Under the pieces are notes generated by a model. The model did no database searches. It was not told the origin of the DNA and saw only the letters and a list, made by a program, of their open reading frames with translations. The position numbers and the translations under genes are program-made. From Mesorhizobium sp. WSM3859 (GTDB taxonomy: Bacteria; Pseudomonadota; Alphaproteobacteria; Rhizobiales; Rhizobiaceae): a DNA stretch of 64,000 nucleotides. Positions 18,672 to 28,900 of this stretch are shown piece by piece. Each line of letters starts with the position of its first letter. Position 1 is the stretch's first letter. The DNA lies in NCBI RefSeq assembly GCF_002295065.1, contig NZ_NSGG01000006.1, forward strand, positions 1 to 64,000, in the 5' to 3' direction.

Positions 18672-19460
18672 ATGATGCTGTTGGACGGCTCGCGTCGTCG
18701 CCTGGATCGCAAAGCGCTCTGGGGTTGGCTGTTGGTCGGCTTCGCGCTTGCGGGCTTTTTCGACGGAATCGTTCTCCACCAGATATTGCAGTGGCACCAC
18801 CTGCTCTCAGCCTTCTCCCCCGGGTCCGGCCTGCGGGCCCAGATCATGGCCGACGGCCTTTTTCATCTAGCGATGTACCTGTTGCTCGTGTTGGCCACCA
18901 TTTTGCTGGTAGCGGCACGCGCAACGAACTCACGCATTGCCACGACAAGTGAGATTCTGCGGCTGTCACTGGTCGGGTTTGGCTTGTGGCACGTTGTCGA
19001 TGCGGCTGTGTTTCACTGGCTGCTGGGGCTCCATCAGATCAAGATGAACAGTGATGCTCCGCTTGCCTGGGACATCGGGTGGCTCGTTGTCTTTGGCCTT
19101 GGACCTTTGCTGCTCGCGTGGGCATTCCCGAGCCGGAGCGGGGTGGCAAGTGGGAGCGCGAGCGCCGCCTTGATGAGCGTCGCAATGTTGTCAGGACTGA
19201 TGGCAGGGCTCGGACCGAGCTTCACCCGAAACTCCGAAGCCATAGTGGTGTTTAAAGAGGGGATGAGCCCGGCCTCCATGATGCAAATGGTTCTTGCCGC
19301 CGGCACGAGCTTAAAGTGGACTAACTCCGACGGATCGGTGTGGGTCGTTGGGCCGCTCTCATGGGGAGGGCTATTCAAGTTGCATGCGAACGGTGCCATT
19401 GTGGTCAGCACATCGCCGTTGGTCGGCGGCTGCTTAGCTTGGTCGCGATTCAACGCCTGA
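18672..19460 (+). CDS. DUF2243-domain membrane protein
   Basis: About 262 residues. The N-terminal part has the DUF2243 core FFDGIVLHQILQWHH and several membrane helices with conserved His (VLHQ, WHH, LFHLAMY, LWHVVDAAVFHW), which could bind metal or haem. The last ~85 residues form a soluble region ending PLVGGCLAWSRF. DUF2243 genes are often found close to cytochrome oxidase genes, which fits the neighbour ctaD. The start is uncertain: AGGAGG lies at 18651-18656, 16 bases before this ATG but only 5 before an out-of-frame ATG at 18662. Confidence 0.85.
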   Translation: MMLLDGSRRRLDRKALWGWLLVGFALAGFFDGIVLHQILQWHHLLSAFSPGSGLRAQIMADGLFHLAMYLLLVLATILLVAARATNSRIATTSEILRLSLVGFGLWHVVDAAVFHWLLGLHQIKMNSDAPLAWDIGWLVVFGLGPLLLAWAFPSRSGVASGSASAALMSVAMLSGLMAGLGPSFTRNSEAIVVFKEGMSPASMMQMVLAAGTSLKWTNSDGSVWVVGPLSWGGLFKLHANGAIVVSTSPLVGGCLAWSRFNA

Positions 19461-19553
19461 ACGGGGCAGCACGTTCAGTCGTTTTCGTTGGTTCAGTCCC
19501 GACAGTTTCATTAACTCGATGTTTCAGGTCGGTTGCTTCAACCGATGGAACGT

Positions 19554-20483
19554 TCATGAGTTACCGCCGCGAGCCTGCTCTGCCATCAGACTGTTGTGAA
19601 TGTGGGTGGCAGCCAGAGCCGCCTGGCCAAATCCCACTGCGATCTGGTTGAGCGCTTTGGCGACATCGCCGATCGCGTAAACACCGTCGACCGAGGTTTG
19701 CGCGTGTGGACCGATGAGAATGTAGCCCTCTTCATCGCAGTGTGCGCCAACATCCATGGCGAGTTCCGATCGAACGTCGCAGCCCATCGCGGCATAGAGC
19801 ACGCCGATCCGCTCGGTCTTCGATCCACCCGCCATGACGATATCGAGCCCGGCCTCGCGCAAGACGAGGTCATCAACGGCGTCCCAGACCGCTATACCGG
19901 CGGCCCGCGCCTCACTGCGTATCGCCGCGGAAATATCCTCGGGATAGTTGCATATGATAGATACCGATGGGCTGTAGCGCCGCAGATACAATGCTTCTCT
20001 AAGAGCTGAGTGGTCCGGGCCGACGATTGCGATGCGCTGTCCCTGGACCTCGTAGGCATCGCAAACAGGACACAGCCGGACAGCTCCTGATGCAATCGCC
20101 TTACGAAGGTCGCTTATCGCGGGCGCCCGATCGACGACGCCGGTCGCCAGCACAACACGGGACGCCTGAACATTGCCCGCAGCGGTTTCGAGAACGAACG
20201 CGCCGTGACGTCCTGAAAGAGACTCGACGTCGGTCGAGAGGACTTCGGTGCCGTAGGCGGTAGCTTGCTCCCTCAAGCGGCGCAGCAAATCCCTGCCGGA
20301 AATACCTTCGGGAAAGCCTGGGCAATTGTTGGTCCTGGGGATGAGTTTCGCACGCCCGTCGTCAACGTCGAAGACCAAGACGGAACGCAAGAAACGGGAC
20401 AGATAGACGGCCGCGGCGAGGCCCGCGGGACCGCCTCCCACGACAGCGACATCGCAAAAGCGGTTGATGCCCAGATCGATCAT
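19554..20483 (-). CDS. Thioredoxin-reductase-like FAD-dependent oxidoreductase
   Basis: 309 residues with the two-dinucleotide-domain fold. The FAD motif VVGGGPAGLAAAVYLSR is near residue 14, a redox CPVC pair at 138-141 (CPVCDAYE, against CATCD in classical TrxB), and the second FAD motif AIGDVAKALNQIAVGFGQAA is near the end. The NADPH-binding GxGxxG in the middle is replaced by VGPDHSALREAL, so the preferred electron donor is unclear. It is likely to reduce a small disulfide protein or act in redox stress. No thioredoxin gene is adjacent. Confidence 0.88.
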   Translation of the reverse strand: MIDLGINRFCDVAVVGGGPAGLAAAVYLSRFLRSVLVFDVDDGRAKLIPRTNNCPGFPEGISGRDLLRRLREQATAYGTEVLSTDVESLSGRHGAFVLETAAGNVQASRVVLATGVVDRAPAISDLRKAIASGAVRLCPVCDAYEVQGQRIAIVGPDHSALREALYLRRYSPSVSIICNYPEDISAAIRSEARAAGIAVWDAVDDLVLREAGLDIVMAGGSKTERIGVLYAAMGCDVRSELAMDVGAHCDEEGYILIGPHAQTSVDGVYAIGDVAKALNQIAVGFGQAALAATHIHNSLMAEQARGGNS

Positions 20484-20869
20484 CGCCGCCGAACAGGCAC
20501 GGCCTCCTGTTGTTCCCTTGGGGTTTCATGCGCGAGCAGCCAAGTGGAGCCGACGGACGCTTTGCAACGAACCGGTGAGCTGCTGATTGCTACCCGTTGC
20601 CCCAAAAAGATTGCCACGCGCGATGATGCCGTGATGGTAGGGATGCTGCACACTTGCGCCGATTGGCTACAGGCATCAGATCGGTAGGTCTCTGCTATAG
20701 CCGGGGCGGTAGCTTCAAAGGGGTTGAAACGCTACCACATGACGGTGCAACTATCAGCGTCAAACGGCAAAGGCTGAAACGTGCGACGCATTCGTTTGCC
20801 ACCGGCGCCGTGAGCGAGGAACAAACCGGTCAACGAGAGGTTCGGCGGTTTCCAAGAAGGAGTTGCATT
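20484..20869. other. Divergent intergenic region
   Basis: 386 bases between the flavoprotein (minus) and the DUF892 gene (plus). It must hold both promoters. I see no coding frame with a ribosome-binding site and no strong hairpin. Confidence 0.5.
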
Positions 20870-21391
20870 ATGGATGCCAATCTCAAATCGGAAACACGCT
20901 CCACCTTCGTCACCGGGTTGCGCAATGCACATGCCATGGAGAACCAGGCACTGTCGATCATGCGGCCTCAAGTAGAGCGCATCGAAAACTATCCCGAGGT
21001 AGCGGAGCGATTGAGACAGCATATTGCCGAAACGGAAGGGCAGATAAAGAGGCTTGAAGATCTGCTGGAAGGTGTCGAAGAAGACTCTTCCACCATAAAG
21101 GACACCCTCATGTCAGCGGTGGGGAGCGTCGCCGCGATGGGCCATTCCATGGCGGGAGATGAAATTTTGAAAAATAGCTTCGCAAATTTCGCTTTCGAGA
21201 ACTACGAGATCGCAGCCTACAAATCCCTCATTACGCTCGGCAGGGCGATTGGGTACGATCAGGCGACGGACAGTCTCCAGCAGAGCTTGGAGGAGGAGCA
21301 GGCCATGGCTACGTGGCTGGACCAAAATCTGGAAGCTGTGACCTTGCAATACGCCCACCTCAAGGAGGCGGGAGAGCCGGCAAAAAGCTGA
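20870..21391 (+). CDS. DUF892 ferritin-like protein (YciE/YciF family)
   Basis: 173 residues starting at the ATG at 20870 behind AAGAAGGAG; a longer open frame upstream is not protein-like. It is almost entirely helical, with the DUF892 signature pattern: ALSIMRPQVERIENYPEVAE, HIAETEGQIKRLE and FAFENYEIAAYKSLITLGRA. Glu and His at helix positions (HIAETE, ENYEIAAY) fit a di-iron or similar metal site. The family is induced in osmotic and oxidative stress and is non-enzymatic as far as known. Confidence 0.9.
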   Translation: MDANLKSETRSTFVTGLRNAHAMENQALSIMRPQVERIENYPEVAERLRQHIAETEGQIKRLEDLLEGVEEDSSTIKDTLMSAVGSVAAMGHSMAGDEILKNSFANFAFENYEIAAYKSLITLGRAIGYDQATDSLQQSLEEEQAMATWLDQNLEAVTLQYAHLKEAGEPAKS

Positions 21392-22512
21392 AGCAAACAC
21401 TCCCGCTGCACGGAAAAGGTTTGGCAGTTAGGGTAGCGGACTGACAGCGACGACAACGGCCGAAACACGGAGAACGGCGGTCGAACTAGCGCCAGCCGCA
21501 TAGCAGCTTCGCTCGGCTCTGGCATTCGCATTTTAAGCCAGCATTTCGCTCCGCTGGCTAGGGCCGGCGTGCTTCTTTGGAACATCTAAACCGACGCCAG
21601 TTCGATTGGCGCGGCACTTTCGCTCCAGGCTTTCGACCTGCCACCAGCCGGCGCCTTTGCGTTCGCTCCGACGAAGGCCCGCACGGTGCGCTCTGTGCGG
21701 CCTTCCGTCGCCGGGTCAGAAAGGCTCGCCACAGGAAGCAGTCGCGATCGCCGACGCTAGTTGAGCCTTGATGTTCTCGTGACTTGACGCCGTCTCGCTG
21801 AGCCGCAAAATCGAGCGCCGCCACGTCGTGCAACTGGTCAGACATCGTGAGGCATGAGTTGAAGGAATGAAACGACCGTCGTGCTCCTCCTCGGACCGTA
21901 TCTGAGCCTGACCCTGCGCTTTGAGGCCAGGTCTTTTCGCAAACATAGGGAGGTTTGGCGCGCCGGATGGGGCTGTCGGGCGAACTCGGAACCAGGCGCC
22001 TCAGCCAAGTCCCAAACGAGGCAACGGGGGGTTAACGCGAAGCGGCGGGCCTGCCACCTTGGTTCGAACCGAAAGTTCGCGGGGGTGACACCAACGGAAG
22101 GTTTGCCTGGGTACTCTGGGCAGCTATTTCGCACATATCGGTCGGTGTGAACGCTTTGGCCCAGGTTCGGCGTAGATCGAAGCAAAAGACATCCATGTCA
22201 GCATCACTGATTCACACGGCGCCCTTCGCCGGGGGCTGTCGGTCCCGCATCCCGCCTGAGCGGCGGCGCTATGCTGATGCTCCTACGGCCGCCCTGTTGG
22301 ACCGGTCTCAGGACCACGAACTTTCTCCAGCACCGAACCGACTTGGTCCCGCTGGGGGGCATTTCGGTACTTCCGCCTTGTACGCCCTTGTTTGCTTAGG
22401 TCGGGAGAGAGGCGCGGCCTTTCTCCCGACGAAAGTGAGAGGAGGGGCGGGTTTTCCATGATGGGTTGAGAGCCAGAGGAGAGTCCTCCGGCGCCTGTCG
22501 CGGAGAACCGTG
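21392..22512. other. 1.1-kb region without a recognisable gene, 5' of the ICE block
   Basis: Open frames here are Arg/Ser-rich shadows. A hairpin (tcgggaga at 22401-22408, tctcccga at 22422-22429) sits 84 bases before the ArdC gene. The region would contain the promoter of the ardC block and possibly an old cargo boundary, but I see no att-like repeat. Confidence 0.45.
22476..22488 (+). promoter_or_regulatory. Short hairpin in the conserved leader of ardC
   Basis: Stem gagga/tcctc with a 3-base loop (22476-22480 and 22484-22488), ending 24 bases before the ATG. It is followed by cggcgcctgtcgcggaga, which recurs almost unchanged before the ParB-like gene. Confidence 0.5.
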
Positions 22513-23463
22513 ATGCCTTATGGAAACAATCGAGCCCGGGCCGTTACCGATCGCAGCAACCTCTATGACGATATCACCAACAAGATCGTCGCTGAGCTGG
22601 AGGCCGGTCGCTTCCCGTGGGTCCAGCCCTGGGGAACAGCCGCCGCACAGGCGCCTTTCTCGATGCCGAGAAACGCCGCCACCAGCAAAGCCTATAGCGG
22701 GATCAACGTGCTTATCCTCTGGGGCGCCGTGGTCGAGCACGGGTTTGCAACGCAAAGCTGGCTCACCTACCGGCAAGCCATCTCGCTCGGTGGAAATGTC
22801 CGGAAAGGTGAGCGCGGAACAACTATTGTCTATGCCGACCGCTTTGTTCCCCACGACGAGAAGATGCGAGCCAGGACAGCTGACGAAGACGCCCGAGCGA
22901 TCCCCTTCCTCAAGCGCTTCACAGTCTTCAATGTCCAGCAATGCGAGAATTTGCCTGAAGAGACCGCGATTCAGCCGCCGCTGCCGGATCACAGCTTGAT
23001 CGAGCCGCGGGTCGAGGCGCTAATCGACGCCGCCGGCATCGAGTTTCGCATCGGCGGAAACAAGGCCTACTATATGCCGATCCACGACTATGTTCAGGTG
23101 CCGCCGCCGCAATCCTTCTTCGAGCCGATCAATTGGCATCGTACGGCCCTCCACGAACTTGGTCATGCAACCGGGCATGCAACACGGCTTGCACGTGATC
23201 TTTCCGGTTGTTTCGGCAGCAAGAAATATGCGTTGGAGGAACTGGTGGCCGAGATCGGCGCCGCTTTCGCCTGCGCGGCGCTCGGCATCTACCCTACGGT
23301 ACGGCATGCCGATTACATCGGATCGTGGCTCGAGGTGTTACGGGAGGACAATCGCGCCATCGTCCGCGCCGCGAGCCAAGCCAGCAAAGCAACTGACTGG
23401 CTCCTCAGCCACCTGCCTGAAGACGTCGACATACCGATCGCGGTGACGCCAAGGCTATCTTAG
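22513..23463 (+). CDS. ardC: ArdC-type antirestriction protein (ssDNA-binding, zincin-like)
   Basis: 316 residues. The N-terminal ArdC-N domain (YDDITNKIVAELEAGRFPWV, then AYSGINVLILW and TYRQAISLGGNVRKGE) binds single-stranded DNA. The C-terminal zincin-like metallopeptidase domain contains HELGH (214-218) with a second HATGH-like repeat, and an EELVAEIGAAF third-ligand helix. ArdC proteins protect entering single-stranded plasmid or ICE DNA from host restriction. The ATG at 22513 is chosen over a GTG three bases earlier because of GGAG at 22502. It is the first gene of the ICE maintenance block. Confidence 0.92.
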   Translation: MPYGNNRARAVTDRSNLYDDITNKIVAELEAGRFPWVQPWGTAAAQAPFSMPRNAATSKAYSGINVLILWGAVVEHGFATQSWLTYRQAISLGGNVRKGERGTTIVYADRFVPHDEKMRARTADEDARAIPFLKRFTVFNVQQCENLPEETAIQPPLPDHSLIEPRVEALIDAAGIEFRIGGNKAYYMPIHDYVQVPPPQSFFEPINWHRTALHELGHATGHATRLARDLSGCFGSKKYALEELVAEIGAAFACAALGIYPTVRHADYIGSWLEVLREDNRAIVRAASQASKATDWLLSHLPEDVDIPIAVTPRLS

Positions 23464-23585
23464 CCGCTGAAGGCATCCCGAGGTGAACGGATTCGGCGGG
23501 CCGCTGCTGAGGGACTGAGGTGGCGCAGATCCAGCGGAGGAGAGCGAGAGATTTGAGCGGGCTTTCGCGACGGGTTCAGGACTGA

Positions 23586-23598
23586 GAGAGAGGCTCTC
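23586..23598 (+). promoter_or_regulatory. Short hairpin in the conserved leader of the ParB-like gene
   Basis: Stem gagag/ctctc with a 3-base loop (23586-23590 and 23594-23598), ending 23 bases before the ATG at 23622. It has the same position and shape as the ardC leader hairpin but different base pairs, then cggcgcccgtcgcggaga. Confidence 0.5.
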
Positions 23599-23621
23599 GG
23601 CGCCCGTCGCGGAGATCCCAG

Positions 23622-25752
23622 ATGACCACTGCCGTTCAAAAGATCACCTTGTCGTCCGCGCGCGACATTCCTTTCAACAAGCTGGTGCTTGCCCAGAGCA
23701 ACGTTCGGCACATTAAAGCCGGCGTCTCGATCGACGACCTCGCTGCCTCGATCGCACGCCGCGGTCTGATTCAGAGCATCCATGTCCTTCCCGTTCTCGA
23801 CGCCAAGGGTTACGAGACCGGCATGTTCGAGATCCCGGCCGGCGGTCGCCGCTACCGTGCGCTTGAAATGCTTGTGAAGCAGAAGCGGCTTGCCAAAACC
23901 GCACCGGTTCCCTGCATCGTCGGCAATGCGTCCAACTCGGTGCTCGCCGAGGAGGTCTCGCTTGCCGAGAATATCGAGCACGCGCCGCTTCATCCCCTCG
24001 ATCAGTTTCAAGCTTTCAAGGAGCTGCGTGAAAAAGGCATGTCGGAGGAGGAGATAGCGTCAGCCTTCTTCATCTCGGTCAACATCGTCAAGCAGCGCCT
24101 CAAGCTCACCGCTGTGTCGCCAGCGCTCCTCGACATCTATGCCGGCGACGGCATGACGATTGCGCAGCTCGAGGCTTTTTCGGTCAGCACTGACCACGCT
24201 CGACAGGAACAGGTCTGGGAAGCGATCAGAAACAGCTGGTCGAAGGAACCATATCAGATCCGACGCATGTTGACCGAGGACACGGTGCGCGCTTCCGACA
24301 AGCGGGCCATCTTCGTGGGTATCGACGCCTACGAGGCGGCGGGCGGCGAGGTACTGCGCGATCTCTTCCAGTCGGATGATGGCGGGTGGCTGCAGAACGT
24401 AGCTCTGCTTGATCGCCTCGTTGCCGAGAAACTTAAGAAGATCGCCGACGAAATCGCCAACGAGGGCTGGAAATGGATCGAAGTCGCGGTGAGTTTCCCC
24501 TATGGCGCGGCAAATGGCTTGCGCGAACTCGAAGGCGCGCCGGTCGACCTGACCAAGGAGGAGCAGGCAACGCTCGATGCGCTGCGGGATGAGTACGATA
24601 AGCTGCAGGCCGAATATGAGGAAGCCGACGAGTTGCCGGACGAGATCGATCAGCGGTTCGGTGAACTTGAAACTGCCCTCCAAGCGCTGCAGGCGCGTCC
24701 CGTCCGCTTCGATCCAGCGGACAAGGCGCGCGCCGGCGCCTTCATCAGCGTGGATGCGGACGGGTCGCTTCTCGTCGAACGTGGCTATGTGAAGCCCGAA
24801 GACGACGCTCGCGATGCGCCCCAGACCGACGGCGAGCCTGGCGGCGCTGCTGGATCCGACGATGGGTCGACGACCGGCTCGGTACAGCGGTCAACAATCA
24901 CCCTCGGTGCCCAGCCGACCGAGCCGGAGGGTGATGATGAGGAGGCCATCAAGCCATTGCCCGATCGGTTGATCATGGAGCTGACCGCCGAGCGCACCTT
25001 GGCGCTGCGGGATAAACTCGCGACCAATCCGGCGACGGCGTTTCTTGCCGTGCTTCACAAGCTCGCCCGTGACGCGTTCTTGCGCCACAGCTCGCACGGC
25101 GTCGCGATGGAGGTCTCGGTACGCGGCACTGTTTTCTCCGCACAGTCTGCCGATCTTCGCGATACGCCTTATTGCGCGGTCGATCGTGGCCCGGCACAAG
25201 GCCTGGGAAGCGCGTCTTCTCGGCGACGTTGCCGACCTGTGGGACAAGCTGGCGGCTCTCAACGACACCGAACGGGCCGAACTGTTTGCTCATTGCGTAT
25301 CCTTTGGCGTGAATGCCCTTTACGAACGGGCCGATCGCTATGGCAATGGCGCCATCTCAGCGCATGGCGTCGAGCAGCGACTTGCGGAAGCCGACCACCT
25401 TGCCCGCGTCCTTGGGTTGGACATGGTGGAAGCAGGTTGGCGGCCGACAGTTGGCAATTATTTCGGTCGCGTCACCAAGGCTCGTATCCTTGAGGCCGTC
25501 CGGGAAGGCGAGGGGGAGCGCGCGGCCCAGCTCATCGATCACCTGAAGAAAGGCGACATGGCCAAGGAGGCGGAACGACTGCTTGCGGACAGCGGGTGGC
25601 TGCCTGAGCCACTGCGTCTAGCAGATCTCGATATCGAAGCCGCCGCCGACTCGGATGGCGACGGCGAGCCGCTGCCCGAGTTCCTCGCGAGCGACGAGCA
25701 AGATCAATTAGCCGAGGGCGAAGGCGAACAGCAGCTCGATGCTGCCGAGTAG
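23622..25752 (+). pseudogene. ParB/RepB/Spo0J-family protein with a one-base frameshift
   Basis: A long ICE-type ParB-like protein. The ParB N-terminal nuclease-like domain spans residues ~15-120 (SIARRGLIQSIHVLPVL, AGGRRYRALE, LAENIEHAPLHPLDQFQAF). A helix-turn-helix KorB-like part (EEIASAFFISVNIVKQRLKL) and a long acidic C-terminal region follow. At about 25169 an extra T (gatacgcctTattgcg) moves the frame. Removing it restores DTPIARSIVARHKAWEARLL and a protein of about 709 residues ending at 25752. As it stands, translation would stop at 25493 after about 110 wrong residues. It may be a true mutation or an assembly error. Normal role: maintenance or regulation of the excised element. Confidence 0.85.
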
Positions 25753-25780
25753 GCATTTCTCCCGACTCCAGACTCTGATC

Positions 25781-25806
25781 GCCCGGCGCCCGCAAGAGCG
25801 CCGGGC
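25781..25806 (+). terminator. Terminator hairpin after the ParB-like gene
   Basis: Arms gcccggcgc (25781-25789) and gcgccgggc (25798-25806), 8-base loop, followed by atttcttt. Located 29 bases after the stop codon. Confidence 0.8.
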
Positions 25807-25917
25807 ATTTCTTTGGTGGAAAGACCCAGAGTGAAAGTTCGGCCGCGGCGAGGGTGAGCCCGTGCGGTCAGAGAGAGCTGGCGGGCGTTCCCACTCTCGC
25901 TCTCCGAGGTCTTCCCG

Positions 25918-28900
25918 ATGAACGTTTTGCTTCCCGCCGCCGCCGCCAATCACGCCTTGTGCGCCTCCACAGTTTGCAACCCGGCTGCTGCCATCCATAC
26001 CGCCGCCTTGCGGCTTGTTCCCCATCTCGAACGCGGCCAACGCATTGAGGCAGCCCTATTGCGCGGCGCGATGGAGACATCATTTGGCGCGTCCGACGCC
26101 AGCGGCGCCTGGGACTGGAAGATGGCATACGATGCGTGCGAGGCAGCGACCGTCCTGTTCCTGCGCAAATACGGAAAGCCGCTTTTCCGCAAAGCCGCTT
26201 GTCCGGCTGCACGGCTAACCGCGTTGACCAAGATCGCCGCCCTGCTGCCGACACATACGCGTCGGTCCGAGGAGGCCCAGGCCTTCCAGCAGTTCTCGAC
26301 GCCGACTCCGCTCGGTCTCGTGGCGTTGACCGCAGCATCGCTCACATCCGCCGACCGGGTGCTGGAGCCCTCGGCCGGCACCGGCTTGCTCGCGGTCCTC
26401 GCGGAAGTCGCCGGTTCCGATCTCATCCTGAACGAGCTTGCCGAGACCCGTGCCGATCTTCTCGCCTCCCTGTCGGGTCGCGTGGCTGACGCCGTCTATC
26501 GCCACATCGCCTCGGCGTTAGCGCGGCTTGCTCCAGGCGGTCGGCTGGTGGCGATCACCGGCGCGAACTTTTCGCCCGAACTGCCGGCCTGGCGGGACCA
26601 CTTCGTCCGGCTGCAGGAGCGCGGCCGCGTCTTGTTCACCGCGGCGATCGCGGGCGCGGTCTATGCCAAGCACGGCACGACCATCGAGACGCGTCTGACC
26701 GTCATCGACAAGGCGCCGGCCGAAGATGCGACCCGCTTCCCTGAATCCGCCGGTGTCGCGCCGGACGTGGCGACGCTGCTCGCATGGACCGAGCGGGAGG
26801 TGCCGTCGCGGATGGCCGTCATGCTGTCGACGATTGTCACCAACGCCGCGCCGCGCACTGTTCGCGGCTACCTCGCCAGGGCCGCAGCCGCCGCGCCCAT
26901 CCGGCGCACGGCTGATATCGAAGGCACACCGCTCGACTATGAGACCATCGACTGGACGCCTCCCGAGGGTGGCCGCCTGTCGGACTCGATCTACGAGGCC
27001 TTTGCGCTGCAATCGATCCGCATCCCGGACGCTCAGCCTCATCCCACCAAGCTGGTGCAATCGGCGGCTATGGCATCGGTCGCGCCGCCGAAGCCAAGCT
27101 ACCGTCCGACGCTTCCGCCCGCGATCGTCACCGACGGCGTGCTGTCCGACGCCCAGCTCGAGACCATCATCTATGCGGGCAAGGCCCATGGCGAATATCT
27201 CGCAGGCGCCTGGACCGTGGATGAGACCGGCGATCTCGTAACCGCTGCGCCGGACAATGCGCCGGGCGCCGTCCGCTTCCGCCGAGGCTTCATGCTCGGC
27301 GACGGCACCGGAGCCGTTAAGGGTCGCCAGTCCGCCGGCATCATTCTCGACAACTGGCTTCAGGGACGGCGCAAGGCGGTCTGGATTTCGAAATCGGACA
27401 AGCTGCTCGAAGACGCGCAACGAGACTGGTCGGCGCTGGGCATGGAACGCCTGCTGGTCACGCCGCTGTCGCGCTTCCCCCAAGGGACCTCCATCCGCCT
27501 GGACGACGGCGTCCTATTTCTAACCTACGCTACGCTACGGTCAGACGATCGTGGGGAGAAGCTTTCGCGGGTCAAGCAGATCGTCGAATGGTTGGGCTCC
27601 GATTTCGACGGAGTGATCATTTTCGACGAGTCCCATGCGATGCAGAACGCCGGCGGCGGCAAGGGAGAGCGGGGCGATGTCGCCCCGTCGCAGCAAGGCC
27701 GTGCGGGGCTCCGGCTCCAGCACGCGCTGCCTAACGCCCGCATCGTCTACGTCTCGGCGACCGGCGCGACCACCGTCCACAATCTCGCCTATGCCCAGCG
27801 GCTCGGCCTCTGGGGCGGCGACGATTTCCCCTTCCCCAATCGCGCCGAGTTCATCGAGGCCGTGGAGAATGGCGGCGTCGCGGCCATGGAGGTACTCGCC
27901 CGCGATCTGCGCGCCCTTGGTCTCTACACTGCCCGGTCGCTCTCCTATGACGGCGTTGAATACGAGCTGGTCGAGCACCGGCTTACGCCCGAGCAGACCC
28001 GTATCTACGACGCCTATGCCGGAGCATTCGCCATCATCCATAATCATCTCGACGCCGCGATGCAGGCCGCCAACATCACCGGCTCGGCCGGCACGCTGAA
28101 CCGGCAGGCGAAGTCGGCCGCCCGTTCGGCCTTCGAGAGCGCCAAGCAGCGCTTCTTCGGCTATCTCCTGACCAGCATGAAAACCCCGACGCTGATCCGC
28201 TCGATTGAGCAGGACCTGGCCGACGGGCACAGCGCGGTCATCCAGATCGTTTCGACCGGCGAAGCCCTGATGGAGCGGCGTCTGGCCGAGATCCCGACCG
28301 AAGAATGGAACGACGTCCGCGTCGACATCACGCCGCGCGAATATGTCCTCGACTATCTCGCCCATTCCTTTCCGGTGCAGCTCTACGAGGCATTCTCCGA
28401 CAGCGAGGGCAATGTGTCGTCGCGCCCGGTCTACCGGGACGGCCAGCCCGTCGAAAGCCGAGAAGCCGTCGCCCGTCGCGACGAACTGATCGACCGGCTC
28501 GCATCGCTTGAGCCCGTTCCCGGCGCCCTCGACCAGATCGTCCAGCGCTTCGGCACCGACGTCGTCGCAGAGGTCACCGGCCGGTCGCGTCGCGTGGTGC
28601 GCAAGGGCGAGCGCCTTGCTGTGGAGAACCGCGCAGCGTCGGCCAATCTCGCCGAGGCCGCGGCCTTCATGGACGACCAGAAGCGCATCCTCATCTTCTC
28701 GGATGCCGGCGGCACAGGGCGCAGCTATCACGCCGATCTCGCCGCCCGGAACCAGCGCCTGCGCATCCACTATCTGCTGGAGCCGGGGTGGAAGGCTGAC
28801 GCGGCGATCCAGGGGCTCGGCCGCACCAACCGCACCAACCAGGCGCAGCCGCCGCTCTTCCGGCCGATCGCCAGCGACGTGAAGGCCGAGAAGCGCTTCC

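Noticed and set aside
21558..22185. Minus-strand frames in the gap before ardC considered as integrase or regulator remnants
   Set aside because: No integrase (R...HxxR...Y) or HTH motif visible in any frame.
26518..28770. Long minus-strand frames (321 and 409 codons) inside the helicase gene
   Set aside because: Antisense shadows in GC-rich DNA; the plus-strand translation has clear helicase motifs throughout.
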